Source: Pseudomonas sp. SST3
GTDB taxonomy: Bacteria > Pseudomonadota > Gammaproteobacteria > Pseudomonadales > Pseudomonadaceae
NCBI RefSeq assembly: GCF_003325755.1
Contig: NZ_QORI02000017.1
Coordinates: 1 to 64,000 of the forward strand
Length of the DNA: 64,000 bases
Reading direction: 5' to 3'
How positions within the stretch are numbered: position 1 is the first letter of the stretch; the number at the start of each line of letters is the position of its first letter. Made by a program: the position numbers and the translations under genes. This document shows, piece after piece, positions 41,708 through 55,457 of the stretch. The notes under the pieces are model-generated. The model did not search any database. It saw only the letters and a list, made by a program, of their open reading frames with translations, and had not been told where the DNA came from.

Positions 41708-43076
41708 TGCCATGCGCCTGACCGATCTGGTCGAACCGCTATCCGCCAAGCTGATCAACGCCGATACGACTTTCAGTTCGGTCAGCACTGATAGCCGAGC
41801 TATCGAGCCGGGGCAGCTGTTCGTGGCGCTGACGGGCCCTCGTTTCGACGGACATGCCTATCTAGCCGAGGTCGCCGCCAAAGGTGCCGTAGCCGCACTG
41901 GTCGAACGGCATGTGGCAGACGTTTCGCTGCCCCAGCTGGTGGTCGCGGATAGCCGCATCGCCTTGGGTCAGCTAGGAGCCCTGAATCGTGCCGCCTTTA
42001 CCGGGCCGGTCGCGGCGATTACCGGCTCCAGCGGCAAGACCAGCGTGAAGGAGCTCCTCGCCAGCATCCTGCGAGCTGCCCATGGCACCGATGCGGTGTT
42101 GGCCACTCGAGGCAACCTCAACAACGATCTAGGGGCTCCGCTGACCCTCCTTGAGCTGGCGCCTCAGCACCAGGCCGCAGTGATCGAACTGGGCGCCTCG
42201 CGTCTTGGAGAGATCGCCTATACCGTCAGCCTGACGCAGCCGGATGTCAGCTTGATTACCAACGCCGGCACCGCCCATGTGGGCGAGTTTGGCGGGCCGG
42301 ACAAAATTGTTGAGGCCAAGGGCGAGATACTCGACGGCCTAGGCGCTAATGGCATCGCCGTGCTCAACCGCGATGACCGAGCGTACGCGACCTGGGAGCG
42401 GCGCGCGGCTGGCAAGCGCGTGGTGAGCTTCGCAATAAAGAGCCCGCTGGCGGATTTTCATCCCGCTTCGATCGGCTACGACTTACGCGGTTGCCCCAAC
42501 TTCGTCCTGGCCGGGCCGTCCGGGACGGTGCGCGTCCAGCTAAATCTGCTCGGCCGCCACAGCGTCGCCAACGCACTCGCCGCCGCTGCAGCTGCCAGTG
42601 CGCTGGGCGTTGCGCGCGAACACATCATCGCAGGCCTCGAAAGCCTCCAGCCGGTCAAGGGTCGAGGCGTCGCGCAGATACTCAGTAACGGTGTGCGCCT
42701 CATTGATGACAGCTATAACGCCAACCCGGCCTCCATCTGCGCAGCCATTGATGTGCTGGCCGGTTTTGCCGGGCGCACCGTGCTGGCGTTGGGCGATATG
42801 GGCGAGCTGGGTGACTGGGCCGAACAGGGTCATCGCGAGGTCGGCAGTTACGCTGCAGACAAGGTGGACATCCTGTTCGCCGTTGGGCCGTTGATGAAGC
42901 ACGCCGTTGACGCCTTCGGTGCCGGCGGTCGTCATTTCGCCGATCAGCAAAGCCTGATCGAGGCGCTGCGCCTGGAGCAGGGCAACGCCACCACCATTTT
43001 GATCAAGGGATCACGGAGCGCTGCGATGGACAAGGTCGTCGCTGCGCTTTCCGCATCCGGCACGGAGAAACATTGA
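41700..43076 (+). CDS. murF: MurF, UDP-MurNAc-pentapeptide synthetase
   Basis: 458 residues, three-domain Mur ligase: N-domain with [14 protein letters not shown], the ATP loop [15 protein letters not shown] and [15 protein letters not shown]. It adds D-Ala-D-Ala to the tripeptide. The ATG lies inside the end of murE, and the stop overlaps the mraY ATG. No abnormality seen. Confidence 0.97.
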   Translation: MLDAMRLTDLVEPLSAKLINADTTFSSVSTDSRAIEPGQLFVALTGPRFDGHAYLAEVAAKGAVAALVERHVADVSLPQLVVADSRIALGQLGALNRAAFTGPVAAITGSSGKTSVKELLASILRAAHGTDAVLATRGNLNNDLGAPLTLLELAPQHQAAVIELGASRLGEIAYTVSLTQPDVSLITNAGTAHVGEFGGPDKIVEAKGEILDGLGANGIAVLNRDDRAYATWERRAAGKRVVSFAIKSPLADFHPASIGYDLRGCPNFVLAGPSGTVRVQLNLLGRHSVANALAAAAAASALGVAREHIIAGLESLQPVKGRGVAQILSNGVRLIDDSYNANPASICAAIDVLAGFAGRTVLALGDMGELGDWAEQGHREVGSYAADKVDILFAVGPLMKHAVDAFGAGGRHFADQQSLIEALRLEQGNATTILIKGSRSAAMDKVVAALSASGTEKH

Positions 43077-44158
43077 TGCTGCTGCTACTCGCCGAGTATC
43101 TGCAACGCTTCCACACGGGCTTCGCGGTCTTTCAGTACCTGTCTCTGCGTGGAATCCTCGGCGTGCTTACCGCGCTGGCGCTTTCACTGTGGATGGGGCC
43201 CTGGCTGATCCGCACGCTGCAGCTGCGCCAGATAGGCCAGTCGGTGCGTACCGATGGGCCGCAAACGCACTTATCGAAATCCGGAACTCCGACCATGGGC
43301 GGCGCACTGATCCTCAGCGCTATCGCCATCAGCACCTTGCTCTGGGCAGATCTGGCCAATCGTTATGTCTGGGTAGTACTCGCCGTGACGCTGCTATTCG
43401 GGGCGATTGGCTGGGTCGACGACTACCGCAAGGTCATCGAGAAGAACTCCCGTGGCCTGCCGAGCCGTTGGAAATACTTCTGGCAATCGGTATTCGGCCT
43501 CAGCGCCGCGATCTTCCTTTATATGACTGCGCAGACTCCGGTCGAGACCACCCTGATCCTGCCGTTGCTGAAAAACATTGAGGTCCCGCTGGGGATCGGC
43601 TTCATCGTGCTGACCTACTTCGTCATCGTCGGCTCGAGCAATGCGGTGAATCTAACCGACGGACTCGATGGTCTCGCGATCATGCCGACGGTGATGGTCG
43701 GCGGCGCGCTGGGCATCTTCTGCTACCTGTCCGGAAACGTGAATTTTGCCGACTACCTGCTGATTCCCTATATCCCCGGCGCGGGCGAGCTGATCGTGTT
43801 CTGCGGTGCTTTGATCGGTGCCGGGCTCGGCTTTCTCTGGTTCAACACCTATCCGGCGCAGGTCTTCATGGGTGACGTCGGTGCGCTGGCGCTGGGTGCG
43901 GCGCTGGGCACCATCGCGGTGATCGTTCGGCAAGAAGTGGTGCTGTTCATCATGGGCGGGGTGTTCGTGATGGAAACCCTGTCGGTGATGATTCAGGTGG
44001 CCTCGTTCAAGCTGACCGGCAAGCGGGTCTTCCGCATGGCGCCGATCCATCACCACTTTGAACTCAAGGGTTGGCCCGAACCGCGGGTCATCGTGCGCTT
44101 CTGGATCATCACAGTGATCCTTGTGCTGGTTGGTCTCGCTACGCTGAAGTTGAGGTAA
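43076..44158 (+). CDS. mraY: MraY, phospho-MurNAc-pentapeptide translocase
   Basis: 360 residues with about ten membrane helices. Conserved acidic motifs: [22 protein letters not shown] and [10 protein letters not shown]; the [15 protein letters not shown] loop is diagnostic. It makes lipid I. ATG 43076 overlaps the murF stop (TGATG); an in-frame TTG one codon earlier is a less likely start. Confidence 0.97.
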   Translation: MLLLLAEYLQRFHTGFAVFQYLSLRGILGVLTALALSLWMGPWLIRTLQLRQIGQSVRTDGPQTHLSKSGTPTMGGALILSAIAISTLLWADLANRYVWVVLAVTLLFGAIGWVDDYRKVIEKNSRGLPSRWKYFWQSVFGLSAAIFLYMTAQTPVETTLILPLLKNIEVPLGIGFIVLTYFVIVGSSNAVNLTDGLDGLAIMPTVMVGGALGIFCYLSGNVNFADYLLIPYIPGAGELIVFCGALIGAGLGFLWFNTYPAQVFMGDVGALALGAALGTIAVIVRQEVVLFIMGGVFVMETLSVMIQVASFKLTGKRVFRMAPIHHHFELKGWPEPRVIVRFWIITVILVLVGLATLKLR

Positions 44159-44164
44159 TAAAGA

Positions 44165-45508
44165 GTGCTCATCGCTTCCGATCAGTTCCGCATTGTCGTA
44201 GGTCTCGGCAAGAGCGGCATGTCCCTGGTCCGCCACCTGGCGAGCCGCGGGGTGCCGTTTGCCGTGGCCGATACGCGCGCGAACCCACCGGAACTCGCCA
44301 CTCTGCAAGCGCAGTACCCGGACGTCGAAGTCCGTTGCGGTGAACTTGATCCGCAGTTCCTCAGCCGGGCCAGCGAGTTGCTGGTCAGCCCCGGTCTGCC
44401 GATCAGCACGCCCGCATTGCAGGCGGCGGCCTCCAATGGCGTGAAGCTGTCCGGCGACATCGAGCTGTTCGCGCGCGAAGCCAAGGCGCCAATCGTGGCG
44501 ATCACCGGTTCGAACGCCAAGAGCACGGTGACCAGTCTGGTCGGCGAAATGGCCGCCGAGGCCGGTCGCAAGGTGGCCGTGGGCGGGAATCTGGGTACGC
44601 CAGCGCTGGATCTGCTGGCTGACGACGTCGAGCTCTACGTCCTCGAGCTATCGAGCTTCCAGCTGGAAACCACCGACCATCTGGATGCCGAAGTCGCGAC
44701 CTGCCTGAATATCAGCGAAGACCACATGGATCGCTACGACGGGCTGCCGTCTTATCACCAGGCCAAACACCGAATCTTCCGCGGTGCGCGACAGGTGGTG
44801 ATCAACCGCGACGATCGTCTCAGCCGCCCGCTAATTGCCGATGATGTTCCGGCCTGGTCGTTCGGTCTCGGCAAACCTGATTTCAAGGGTTTCGGGTTGT
44901 TCGAGGAGAGCGGTGAGAAGTATCTCGCCTTCCAGTTTGACGCGCTGATGCCGGCCAACCAGCTGAAAATCCGCGGTGCGCACAACCAGTCCAACGCGCT
45001 GGCGGCGTTGGCGCTGGGGTATGCGGTGGGATTGCCGATCGAGCCGATGCTCGCCACCTTGCGTAACTTTACCGGTCTCGCTCACCGTTGCCAGTGGGTC
45101 GGCGAGCGCAAGGGCGTCAGCTATTACGATGATTCCAAGGCGACCAACGTTGGTGCTGCGCTGGCGGCGATCGATGGCCTGGGCAGCGACATCGACGGTG
45201 AGCTGGTGCTGATTGCCGGCGGCGATGGCAAGGGCGCTGATTTTTCGGCCCTGCACAGCCCGGTTGCACATCACTGCCGGGAGGTGATTCTGCTGGGCCG
45301 CGATGCCGAGCGGCTCGCCGTGGCGCTTGAGGGCGCAGCTCCGATTCATCGTGTCCAGACGCTTCAGCAGGCCGTGCAGTTGGCATCCAGGCTGGCGCAG
45401 CCTGGTGATGCGGTGCTGCTATCGCCGGCCTGTGCAAGTCTCGACATGTTCGAGAACTTCGAGGATCGCGGACGCCAGTTCGCCGCTGCCGTGGGGGCGC
45501 TCAGCTGA
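44165..45508 (+). CDS. murD: MurD, UDP-MurNAc-Ala-D-Glu ligase
   Basis: 447 residues. N-domain FRIVVGLGKSGMSLVRHL; ATP loop AITGSNAKSTVTSL (Ala instead of the more usual Gly before Lys-Ser, a variation seen in pseudomonad MurD); YYDDSKATN signature. It adds D-Glu. GTG start at 44165, six bases after mraY. It overlaps ftsW by one base. Confidence 0.96.
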   Translation: MLIASDQFRIVVGLGKSGMSLVRHLASRGVPFAVADTRANPPELATLQAQYPDVEVRCGELDPQFLSRASELLVSPGLPISTPALQAAASNGVKLSGDIELFAREAKAPIVAITGSNAKSTVTSLVGEMAAEAGRKVAVGGNLGTPALDLLADDVELYVLELSSFQLETTDHLDAEVATCLNISEDHMDRYDGLPSYHQAKHRIFRGARQVVINRDDRLSRPLIADDVPAWSFGLGKPDFKGFGLFEESGEKYLAFQFDALMPANQLKIRGAHNQSNALAALALGYAVGLPIEPMLATLRNFTGLAHRCQWVGERKGVSYYDDSKATNVGAALAAIDGLGSDIDGELVLIAGGDGKGADFSALHSPVAHHCREVILLGRDAERLAVALEGAAPIHRVQTLQQAVQLASRLAQPGDAVLLSPACASLDMFENFEDRGRQFAAAVGALS

Positions 45509-46740
45509 TGCTCGCCTTCCTGCGCAGTGCGCCCTCTCCGCTGTTCGGCCGCCGTGGCCTGGATCTCGACTTCCCGATGCTCGCCGGCTGCCTAGCGCTG
45601 TTGGGGCTCGGTTTGGTCATGATCACCTCGGCGTCCTCCGAAGTCGCGGCGGTGAATGCCGGCAACTCGCTGTACCACATGGTCCGCCATCTGGTGTACG
45701 TACTGATCGGTCTGGGCGCAGCCGCGGCGGTGCTGCTGGTTCCACTGTCGGCCTGGCAGCGGCTGGACTGGATGCTGCTGCTGGGTGCTTTTGCGCTGCT
45801 GATTCTGGTGCTGATCCCCGGTATCGGTCGCGAGGTCAACGGCTCCATGCGCTGGATCGGCTTTGGTGCCTTCAACGTGCAACCCTCCGAGTTGGCCAAG
45901 CTCTTCGTCGTGGTCTATCTCGCGGGTTATCTGGTGCGTCGCCAGCAAGAGGTGCGTGAAAGCCTGTGGGGCTTCCTCAAGCCGTTCCTGGTACTGCTGC
46001 CAATGGCGATGCTGCTCCTGCTCGAGCCCGACTTCGGTGCGACCGTGGTCATGATGGGCGCGGCAGTGGCAATGCTGTTCCTCGGCGGAGTCGGCTTGAT
46101 CCGATTCAGTCTGCTGGTCCTGTTGGCAGTCGGCGCTGTGTTCATTCTCGTGCAGACGCAGGAATACCGTCTTCAGCGGTTGATCACCTTTACCGATCCC
46201 TGGGCCGACCAGTATGGCGCCGGCTACCAGTTGACCCAGGCGCTGATTGCGTTCGGTCGTGGCGAATGGCTGGGGGTCGGCCTTGGCAACAGCGTGCAGA
46301 AGCAGTTCTACCTGCCCGAAGCGCACACAGACTTCGTGTTTTCCGTGCTGGCCGAAGAGTTGGGCATGGTGGGTGCGCTGCTGACCATTTTGCTGTTTGC
46401 CTTCGTCGGCGTGCGTGCGCTCTACATCGGATTGGCCGCCGAGCGTGCGCGTCAGTTCTTTGCTGCCTATATCGCCTGGGGCGTCGCCTTCCTCTGGCTC
46501 GGGCAGTTCCTGATCAACGTCGGCGTGAATGTCGGTTTGTTGCCGACCAAGGGCCTGACCCTGCCGTTCCTCAGCTATGGCGGCAGCTCGTTGGTCGTCA
46601 CCTGCGCCAGCATGGCGTTGCTGCTCCGCATCGAGTGGGAAAGCCGCACCGTGTTGGGCAGCGAAGACGCCGAGTTCAGCGAAGACGACTTTGCTGAAGC
46701 ACCTGCGCCAAAAGGCAAGGGGGTCGCGCATGGCCGCTAA
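45508..46740 (+). CDS. ftsW: FtsW, septal peptidoglycan glycosyltransferase
   Basis: 410 residues, SEDS family, ten predicted helices. RWIGFGAFNVQPSELAKL, the EAHTDFVFSVLAEELGMVG loop and LPTKGLTLPFLSYGGSSL are hallmark segments, the first two including catalytic and lipid II contact residues. It polymerises glycan with FtsI. It overlaps murD and murG. Confidence 0.97.
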   Translation: MLAFLRSAPSPLFGRRGLDLDFPMLAGCLALLGLGLVMITSASSEVAAVNAGNSLYHMVRHLVYVLIGLGAAAAVLLVPLSAWQRLDWMLLLGAFALLILVLIPGIGREVNGSMRWIGFGAFNVQPSELAKLFVVVYLAGYLVRRQQEVRESLWGFLKPFLVLLPMAMLLLLEPDFGATVVMMGAAVAMLFLGGVGLIRFSLLVLLAVGAVFILVQTQEYRLQRLITFTDPWADQYGAGYQLTQALIAFGRGEWLGVGLGNSVQKQFYLPEAHTDFVFSVLAEELGMVGALLTILLFAFVGVRALYIGLAAERARQFFAAYIAWGVAFLWLGQFLINVGVNVGLLPTKGLTLPFLSYGGSSLVVTCASMALLLRIEWESRTVLGSEDAEFSEDDFAEAPAPKGKGVAHGR

Positions 46741-47792
46741 CGTCCTGATCATGGCTGGCGGAACCGGCGGACACGTATTCCCAGCGTTGGCCTGTGCTCA
46801 TGAATTTCAGAGCCGCGGTTACAGCGTGCACTGGCTGGGTACACCGCGCGGTATCGAGAACGAAGTGGTTCCAGCCGCCGGTTTGCCGCTGCATCTGATT
46901 CAGGTGAGCGGGCTGCGTGGCAAAGGTGTGGGCTCGCTTCTCAAGGCGCCCTTCCAGCTGCTGCGCTCGCTCGGGCAGGCTCGGCGGATCATGCGCGAGC
47001 TGCAGCCAGTCTGCGTGCTCGGGCTCGGCGGTTACGTGACAGGGCCCGGTGGCCTCGCGGCGAAGCTTGCCGGAGTACCGCTGATTATCCATGAGCAGAA
47101 CGCCGTGGCCGGGACCGCCAATCGCAGCCTGGTGCCATTTGCCCAGCGGGTCTGCGAGGCCTTTCCGAATACCTTCGGCGACAGCGCCAAGCGGCGTACG
47201 ACCGGCAATCCGGTGCGTCACGAGCTGTTTCTCGAAACGCCGCGGCAGACCTTGCTCGGCCGTCGCCCCCGCTTGCTGGTGCTGGGAGGCAGTCTGGGCG
47301 CCGAGCCCTTGAATAAGTTGTTGCCCGAGGCACTCGCGCAGTTGGCCGTTGAGCTGCGGCCGGAGGTGTTCCATCAGGCCGGCAAGCAGCATGCGGACAT
47401 CACCCTAGCGCGCTATGTCGCGGCGGGCGTCGAGGCCGAGGTGGCACCCTTTATCAAGGACATGGCCCGCGCTTACGCCTGGGCTGATCTGGTGATCTGC
47501 CGCGCCGGTGCGCTGACGGTATGCGAGCTGGCGGCGGCCGGGCTGCCGTCGTTCCTGGTTCCCCTTCCGCATGCAATCGACGATCACCAGACGCGTAATG
47601 CCGAATATCTGGCGAAGGAGGGCGCAGCCGTTCTTCTCCCCCAAGCAAACACTGATGCTGCAGCGCTAGCCGCGCAGCTGACCGAGGTAATGATGCAGCC
47701 GGAAAAACTCAAGGCCATGGGAGCCACGGCGCGCCGCCTGGCTCGGCCGGACGCCACCCGCACCGTCGTCGATATCTGCCTGGAGGTGGCGC

Positions 47793-47800
<8 letters not shown>
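46730..47800 (+). CDS. murG: MurG, lipid II-forming GlcNAc transferase
   Basis: 356 residues from ATG 46730, inside the last codons of ftsW (an upstream in-frame ATG at 46577 runs through ftsW and is rejected). GT-B fold: [38 protein letters not shown] and [19 protein letters not shown] peripheral inner-membrane enzyme that turns lipid I into lipid II. Confidence 0.97.
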
Positions 47801-50194
<2,394 letters not shown>

Positions 50195-50196
50195 GC

Positions 50197-51054
50197 ATGA
50201 TCACTACGCTGCGTCACTCCCAACCCGGCACTGGCCGCGCTTCGCGCAAGCCGGTGCCGCGTGGCGCGAGCCGTCTGGTGCAGCGCGAGCCATTGTCGGC
50301 GCGTATGCCGCGCCCTAGCCTGAGCGCGCTCAAGCGTGTTCTGTGGCCGGTCATGTTGGTAGCGCTGGCCGTGGGGCTTTACGAGCTGGGTGAGCAGCTT
50401 GCGCCCTATGCCGATAGGCCGATCGCCAAAGTCAGTGTTCGGGGTGAGCTGACCTATGTCGATCAACAGGCGGTGCAGGCGCGCATGGCACCGTTCGTCG
50501 AGGCCAGCTTCTTCAAGGTGGATCTCGATGCATTGCGTCGCGACCTTGAGCAGATGCCGTGGATTGCCCATGTCGAGGCACGCCGGATCTGGCCGGACGA
50601 GGTCATGGTGCGTCTTGACGAGCAGCTGCCTATCGCTCGTTGGGGCGATGAGGCGCTACTGAACAACAACGGTCAGGCCTTTGCGCCGGATGACCTGACA
50701 CAGTATGAACACTTGCCGCAATTGTATGGTCCGAAGCGGGCCCAGCAGCGGGTCATGCAGCAGTACCAGATGCTCAGCCAGATGCTGCGGCCGCTCGGTT
50801 TTTCCATCGCCCGCCTTGAGTTGCGTGCGCGGGGCAGCTGGTTCGCGACGACCAGGCAGGGCGTTGAGCTGCTACTGGGAAGGGACCAGATAATCGAAAA
50901 AATGCGGCGCTTCACTGCCATCTACCAGCAAGAGCTGGCGCAGGAGAGCGAAAGAATTGCGCGGATCGACCTTCGCTATGCCAATGGCCTAGCCGTTGCG
51001 TGGCACGAGCCGAGCCCGACCACGACGGAAGACTCCGTCGTTGCGAAGAATTGA
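50197..51054 (+). CDS. ftsQ: FtsQ, division protein
   Basis: 285 residues: a basic cytoplasmic tail (about 1-45), a membrane helix (about 47-65), and POTRA plus FtsQ domains ([42 protein letters not shown]). It binds FtsB/FtsL. It follows ddlB by two bases and precedes ftsA. Confidence 0.95.
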   Translation: MITTLRHSQPGTGRASRKPVPRGASRLVQREPLSARMPRPSLSALKRVLWPVMLVALAVGLYELGEQLAPYADRPIAKVSVRGELTYVDQQAVQARMAPFVEASFFKVDLDALRRDLEQMPWIAHVEARRIWPDEVMVRLDEQLPIARWGDEALLNNNGQAFAPDDLTQYEHLPQLYGPKRAQQRVMQQYQMLSQMLRPLGFSIARLELRARGSWFATTRQGVELLLGRDQIIEKMRRFTAIYQQELAQESERIARIDLRYANGLAVAWHEPSPTTTEDSVVAKN

Positions 51055-51066
51055 GGAATGAAACAC

Positions 51067-52314
51067 ATGTCTAGCGTGCAAAGCGGCAAGATGATCGTCG
51101 GTCTCGATATCGGTACCTCCAAAGTGGTGGCGCTGGTGGGCGAAGTGACACCCGATGGCGAGCTTGAGATCGTCGGGATTGGCACTCACCCGTCGCGCGG
51201 GTTGAAAAAAGGCGTGGTGGTCAACATCGAGTCCACCGTTCAGTCGATCCAGCGCGCCGTAGAAGAGGCACAGCTGATGGCTGGCTGCCGCATCCATTCC
51301 GCATTTGTCGGCCTGGCTGGCAATCATATCCGTAGCCTCAACTCCCACGGCATCGTCGCCATCCGTGATCGGGAAGTCAGCAGCGCCGACCTCGAACGTG
51401 TGCTGGATGCAGCACAAGCCGTGGCGATTCCGGCGGATCAGCGTGTGCTGCATACCCTGCCGCAGGACTACGTGATCGATAATCAGGAAGGCGTGCGTGA
51501 GCCGCTGGGCATGTCTGGCGTGCGCCTGGAAGCCAAAGTCCACGTGGTCACCTGCGCAGTGAACGCCGCTCAGAACATCGAGAAGTGCGTGCGTCGCTGC
51601 GGCCTTGAAGTCGATGACATCATTCTCGAACAGCTCGCCTCGGCACATGCGGTGCTGACCGACGACGAGAAGGAGTTGGGCGTCTGTCTGGTGGATATTG
51701 GCGGCGGTACCACCGACATCTGCATCTTCACCGAAGGCGCGATCCGCCATACCGCCGTCATCCCGATCGCCGGTGATCAGGTCACCAACGACATTGCCAT
51801 GGCGCTGCGTACGCCGACCCAGTACGCCGAAGAGATCAAGATCCGCTACGCCTGCGCACTCGCCAAGCTGGCCGGCCCCGGCGAGACCATCAAAGTACCG
51901 AGCGTCGGCGACCGTCCGCCGCGGGAACTCTCGCGGCAAGCTTTGGCCGAAGTCGTGGAGCCGCGTTATGACGAACTCTTTACGCTGATCCAGGCCGAAC
52001 TGCGTCGCAGCGGCTACGAGGACCTGGTCCCGGCCGGGATCGTTCTTACAGGCGGTACAGCGAAGATGGAAGGTGCCGTCGAGCTGGCCGAGGAAATCTT
52101 TCACATGCCGGTGCGCCTGGGCGTGCCGCACAGCATCAACGGACTCAGTGACGTGGTCCGCAACCCTATCTACTCAACGGGCGTTGGCCTGTTGCTGTAC
52201 GGGATGCGCAAGCAGACCGACGGCACATCCATGTCCGGTCTCGGCAATTTCGCCGATGAACCCAAGACATCTGTCGTGGACCGGCTCAAGAGCTGGATCC
52301 AGGGCAATTTCTGA
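51067..52314 (+). CDS. ftsA: FtsA, actin-like Z-ring anchor
   Basis: 415 residues from ATG 51067 ([20 protein letters not shown]); an ATG three codons earlier (51058) is too close to the TTGAGGA ribosome site. Actin-fold motifs: [19 protein letters not shown] and [11 protein letters not shown]. The C-terminal amphipathic helix [13 protein letters not shown] is the membrane-targeting tail. It ties FtsZ to the membrane. The 47-base gap to ftsZ holds AAGGAGAGAGGG. Confidence 0.96.
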   Translation: MSSVQSGKMIVGLDIGTSKVVALVGEVTPDGELEIVGIGTHPSRGLKKGVVVNIESTVQSIQRAVEEAQLMAGCRIHSAFVGLAGNHIRSLNSHGIVAIRDREVSSADLERVLDAAQAVAIPADQRVLHTLPQDYVIDNQEGVREPLGMSGVRLEAKVHVVTCAVNAAQNIEKCVRRCGLEVDDIILEQLASAHAVLTDDEKELGVCLVDIGGGTTDICIFTEGAIRHTAVIPIAGDQVTNDIAMALRTPTQYAEEIKIRYACALAKLAGPGETIKVPSVGDRPPRELSRQALAEVVEPRYDELFTLIQAELRRSGYEDLVPAGIVLTGGTAKMEGAVELAEEIFHMPVRLGVPHSINGLSDVVRNPIYSTGVGLLLYGMRKQTDGTSMSGLGNFADEPKTSVVDRLKSWIQGNF

Positions 52315-52361
52315 GCAGTGCGGCTGTACCTAAAACTAGAAAGCTGGAAGGAGAGAGGGAA

Positions 52362-53550
52362 ATGTTCGAACTCGTAGATCATACCCCGCAAAGTGCAGTG
52401 ATCAAGGTCATTGGCGTAGGCGGAGGCGGCGGCAATGCCGTCAATCACATGGTGCGCAACAACGTTGAAGGCGTGGAATTCATCTGCGCCAACACCGATG
52501 CTCAGGCGCTGAAGAAAATCGAAGCGCGGACCGTACTTCAGTTGGGTTCCGCTATTACCAAAGGGCTGGGCGCAGGCACCAATCCCGATATCGGCCGTCA
52601 GGCTGCGATGGACGATCGTGAGCGCATCGCCGAAGTGCTGCAGGGCGCCGATATGGTGTTCATCACCACCGGCATGGGCGGCGGTACCGGCACCGGCGCC
52701 GCGCCGGTCATCGCGTCGGTCGCCAAGGAAATGGGGATCCTGACGGTTGCTGTGGTGACCCGCCCGTTCCCGTTCGAAGGCCGCCGCCGCATGCAGGTCG
52801 CTGACGAAGGCATCCGTCAGCTGTCCGAGTGCGTCGACTCGTTGATCACCATCCCCAACGAAAAGCTGCTGGACCATCCTCGGTAAGGATGCGAGCCTGC
52901 TATCTGCCTTCGCCAAGGCCGACGACGTCCTCACCGGCGCCGTGCGTGGCATTTCCGACATCATGCAACGTCCCGGCCTGATGAACGTAGACTTCGCCGA
53001 CGTGAAAACTGTCATGGGCGAAATGGGCATGGCGATGATGGGGACAGGTTGTGCGACCGGACCAAACCGCGCTCGCGAGGCAACCGAGGCTGCGATCCGC
53101 AATCCGCTGCTGGAAGACGTCAACCTACAGGGCGCTCGCGGCATCCTGGTCAACATCACCGCTGGTCTGGATCTTTCGCTCGGTGAGTACGCTGCCGTGG
53201 GTGAGATCATCGAGGCCTTCGCTTCCGATGAAGCGACCGTCAAGGTTGGCGCTGTGATCGATCCGGATATGCTCGACGAGCTGCACGTCACCGTCGTGGC
53301 TACTGGCCTCGGCCCGCGCAATGAGAAGCCGGTCAAGGTTGTCGATAACACGCTGCAGACCGCTGCGGTGGCCCCTCAGGCTGCACCGGCTCCGCGTCAG
53401 GATCAGGCTGCGGTGAACTACCGTGATCTGGACCGCCCGACTGTTATGCGCAATCAGGCCCATGCGGCCGCGACGGCGGCTAAGATGAATCCGCAGGAGG
53501 ATCTGGACTATCTAGACATTCCGGCCTTTCTGCGTCGCCAGGCTGATTGA
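52362..53550 (+). pseudogene. ftsZ: FtsZ, interrupted by a one-base frameshift
   Basis: Tubulin-like division GTPase in two frames. Frame 1 (52362-52886) reads normally from [20 protein letters not shown] through [11 protein letters not shown] to IPNEKLL, then DHPR-stop. The expected continuation ([20 protein letters not shown]) is found in the next frame if one G of the pair at 52871-52872 is removed. That frame then runs unbroken to 53550, including the NVDFADVKTVM T7 loop and the C-terminal DYLDIPAFLRRQAD peptide that binds FtsA/ZipA. The corrected product would be about 395 residues, the normal length. FtsZ is essential, so a sequencing or assembly error is the simplest reading; a true mutation cannot be excluded from one sequence. 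Confidence 0.93.
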
Positions 53551-53601
53551 TTGAATGTATCAGGACTATCGGGGTGATTGGTGTTCAGCAAAGTGGGGTT
53601 C

Positions 53602-53610
53602 TGCTATGAT
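53602..53610 (+). promoter_or_regulatory. Candidate extended -10 promoter of lpxC
   Basis: TGCTATGAT, an extended -10, about 50 bases before the lpxC ATG in the 111-base ftsZ-lpxC gap. It would let lpxC be transcribed apart from ftsZ. Confidence 0.55.
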
Positions 53611-53649
53611 CGCCGTCTTTGTTGGAAACCATTCGCAACAGCGCACTAG

Positions 53650-54573
<924 letters not shown>

Positions 54574-54596
54574 GCAGTACTCTCTTTCCTTTTTGA

Positions 54597-54621
54597 GGCC
54601 ACCTTCGGGTGGCCTTTTTTT
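54597..54621 (+). terminator. Terminator after lpxC
   Basis: GGCCACC / GGTGGCC stem with a TTCG loop and seven Ts. It ends the dcw cluster. Confidence 0.96.
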
Positions 54622-54670
54622 GTTCCTAAATACGCGATGGGCGAGGCTACCCTCGCTTGCGAATGCTCGG

Positions 54671-55204
54671 TCAGTTCATGCCATCTAGCAGGCCGGCCAT
54701 ATCATCGGCATGCTCTTCCTCCTGCGCGAGGATGTCTTCGAAGATCCGCCTTGTGGTTGGATCCTTATCACCGATGTACTGAACGATCTCCCGGTAGCTG
54801 TCGATGGCAATGCGTTCAGCGACCAGGTTCTCGAAGACCATGTCACGCAAGCCGTTGCCCTCGGCATATTGGGCATGGGCGCGTTCGGTCAGACTGTCCG
54901 GATTGAAGTCCGGGGCGCCGCCGAGCTGTACGATGCGTTCGGCCAACCGGTCGGCATGCTCCTGTTCCTCGTTCGCATGTTCCAGAAACTCGTCGGCCGC
55001 GACGCTCGATTTCAGCCCTGTCGCCATGTAGTAGTGGCGCTTGTAACGTAGATAACAAACCAGCTCGGTTGCCAGTGCCTCGTTAAGCAGGCGGATCACC
55101 GTATCGCGATCGGCCGAGTAGCTTTCGGTCACTGCGCCATTCTCGACGTGCTGGCGGGCGCGCTCGCGCAGCGTCTGTTTATCGCTCAACTGTACGTAGC
55201 TCAT
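54671..55204 (-). CDS. Bacterioferritin-like ferritin-fold protein
   Basis: 177 residues from ATG 55204 after GGAGACCGTG. Ferritin-like four-helix bundle with di-iron ligands visible as EALATELVCYLRYKRHYY, EHANEEQEHADRLAERI and EDILAQEEEHADDMAGLL. It differs from Bfr proper in its longer N-terminal extension, and the haem-binding Met is not obvious. A role in iron storage or oxidative stress is probable. It converges on lpxC. Confidence 0.85.
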   Translation of the reverse strand: MSYVQLSDKQTLRERARQHVENGAVTESYSADRDTVIRLLNEALATELVCYLRYKRHYYMATGLKSSVAADEFLEHANEEQEHADRLAERIVQLGGAPDFNPDSLTERAHAQYAEGNGLRDMVFENLVAERIAIDSYREIVQYIGDKDPTTRRIFEDILAQEEEHADDMAGLLDGMN

Positions 55205-55311
55205 CACGGTCTCCTGAGTCTGTAGGGCTGTGTATCGTTCAGCCTATACGGCCGTCGCGCCTGCTGGCGTCTCATTGGGCCTAATCTGTGATGGGCGGGG
55301 AGGCGGAAAGT

Positions 55312-55446
55312 TTAGCCAGGCTGGTCTTTTTCCGGCCGTTCCGTCTTACCCGGCTCTTCGATGGGTACCGGTTTACCGGGGTCTTTGCGCTCGGGTTCCG
55401 GGATCGGGTTTGGCGTTCCGTCATCCCTCGGGTCTGGGTCATGCAT
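55312..55446 (-). CDS. Small proline-rich protein (44 residues)
   Basis: Open frame of 45 codons including stop. The product begins MHDPDPRDDGTPNPIPEPER and is rich in Pro, Glu, Asp and Lys, with no membrane segment or Cys. AAGGAGCATCCC precedes the ATG with good spacing. It lies 11 bases after the Rho-N-like gene on the same strand, so it may be co-expressed. I recognise no family with certainty; intrinsic disorder is likely. Confidence 0.6.
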   Translation of the reverse strand: MHDPDPRDDGTPNPIPEPERKDPGKPVPIEEPGKTERPEKDQPG

Positions 55447-55457
55447 GGGATGCTCCT

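Noticed and set aside
45592..46752. 386-codon minus-strand frame opposite ftsW
   Set aside because: His/Gln-rich product from antisense of a membrane-protein gene; shadow.
52860..52890. Programmed ribosomal frameshift in ftsZ
   Set aside because: No slippery sequence, no Shine-Dalgarno-like stimulator and no stem suitable for frameshifting was seen; FtsZ is not known to use this.
52942..53550. A separate gene starting at ATG 52942 after a stopped ftsZ
   Set aside because: Its residues continue FtsZ directly (GISDIM...T7 loop...C-tail) and no ribosome site precedes it; a one-base frameshift explains both pieces.
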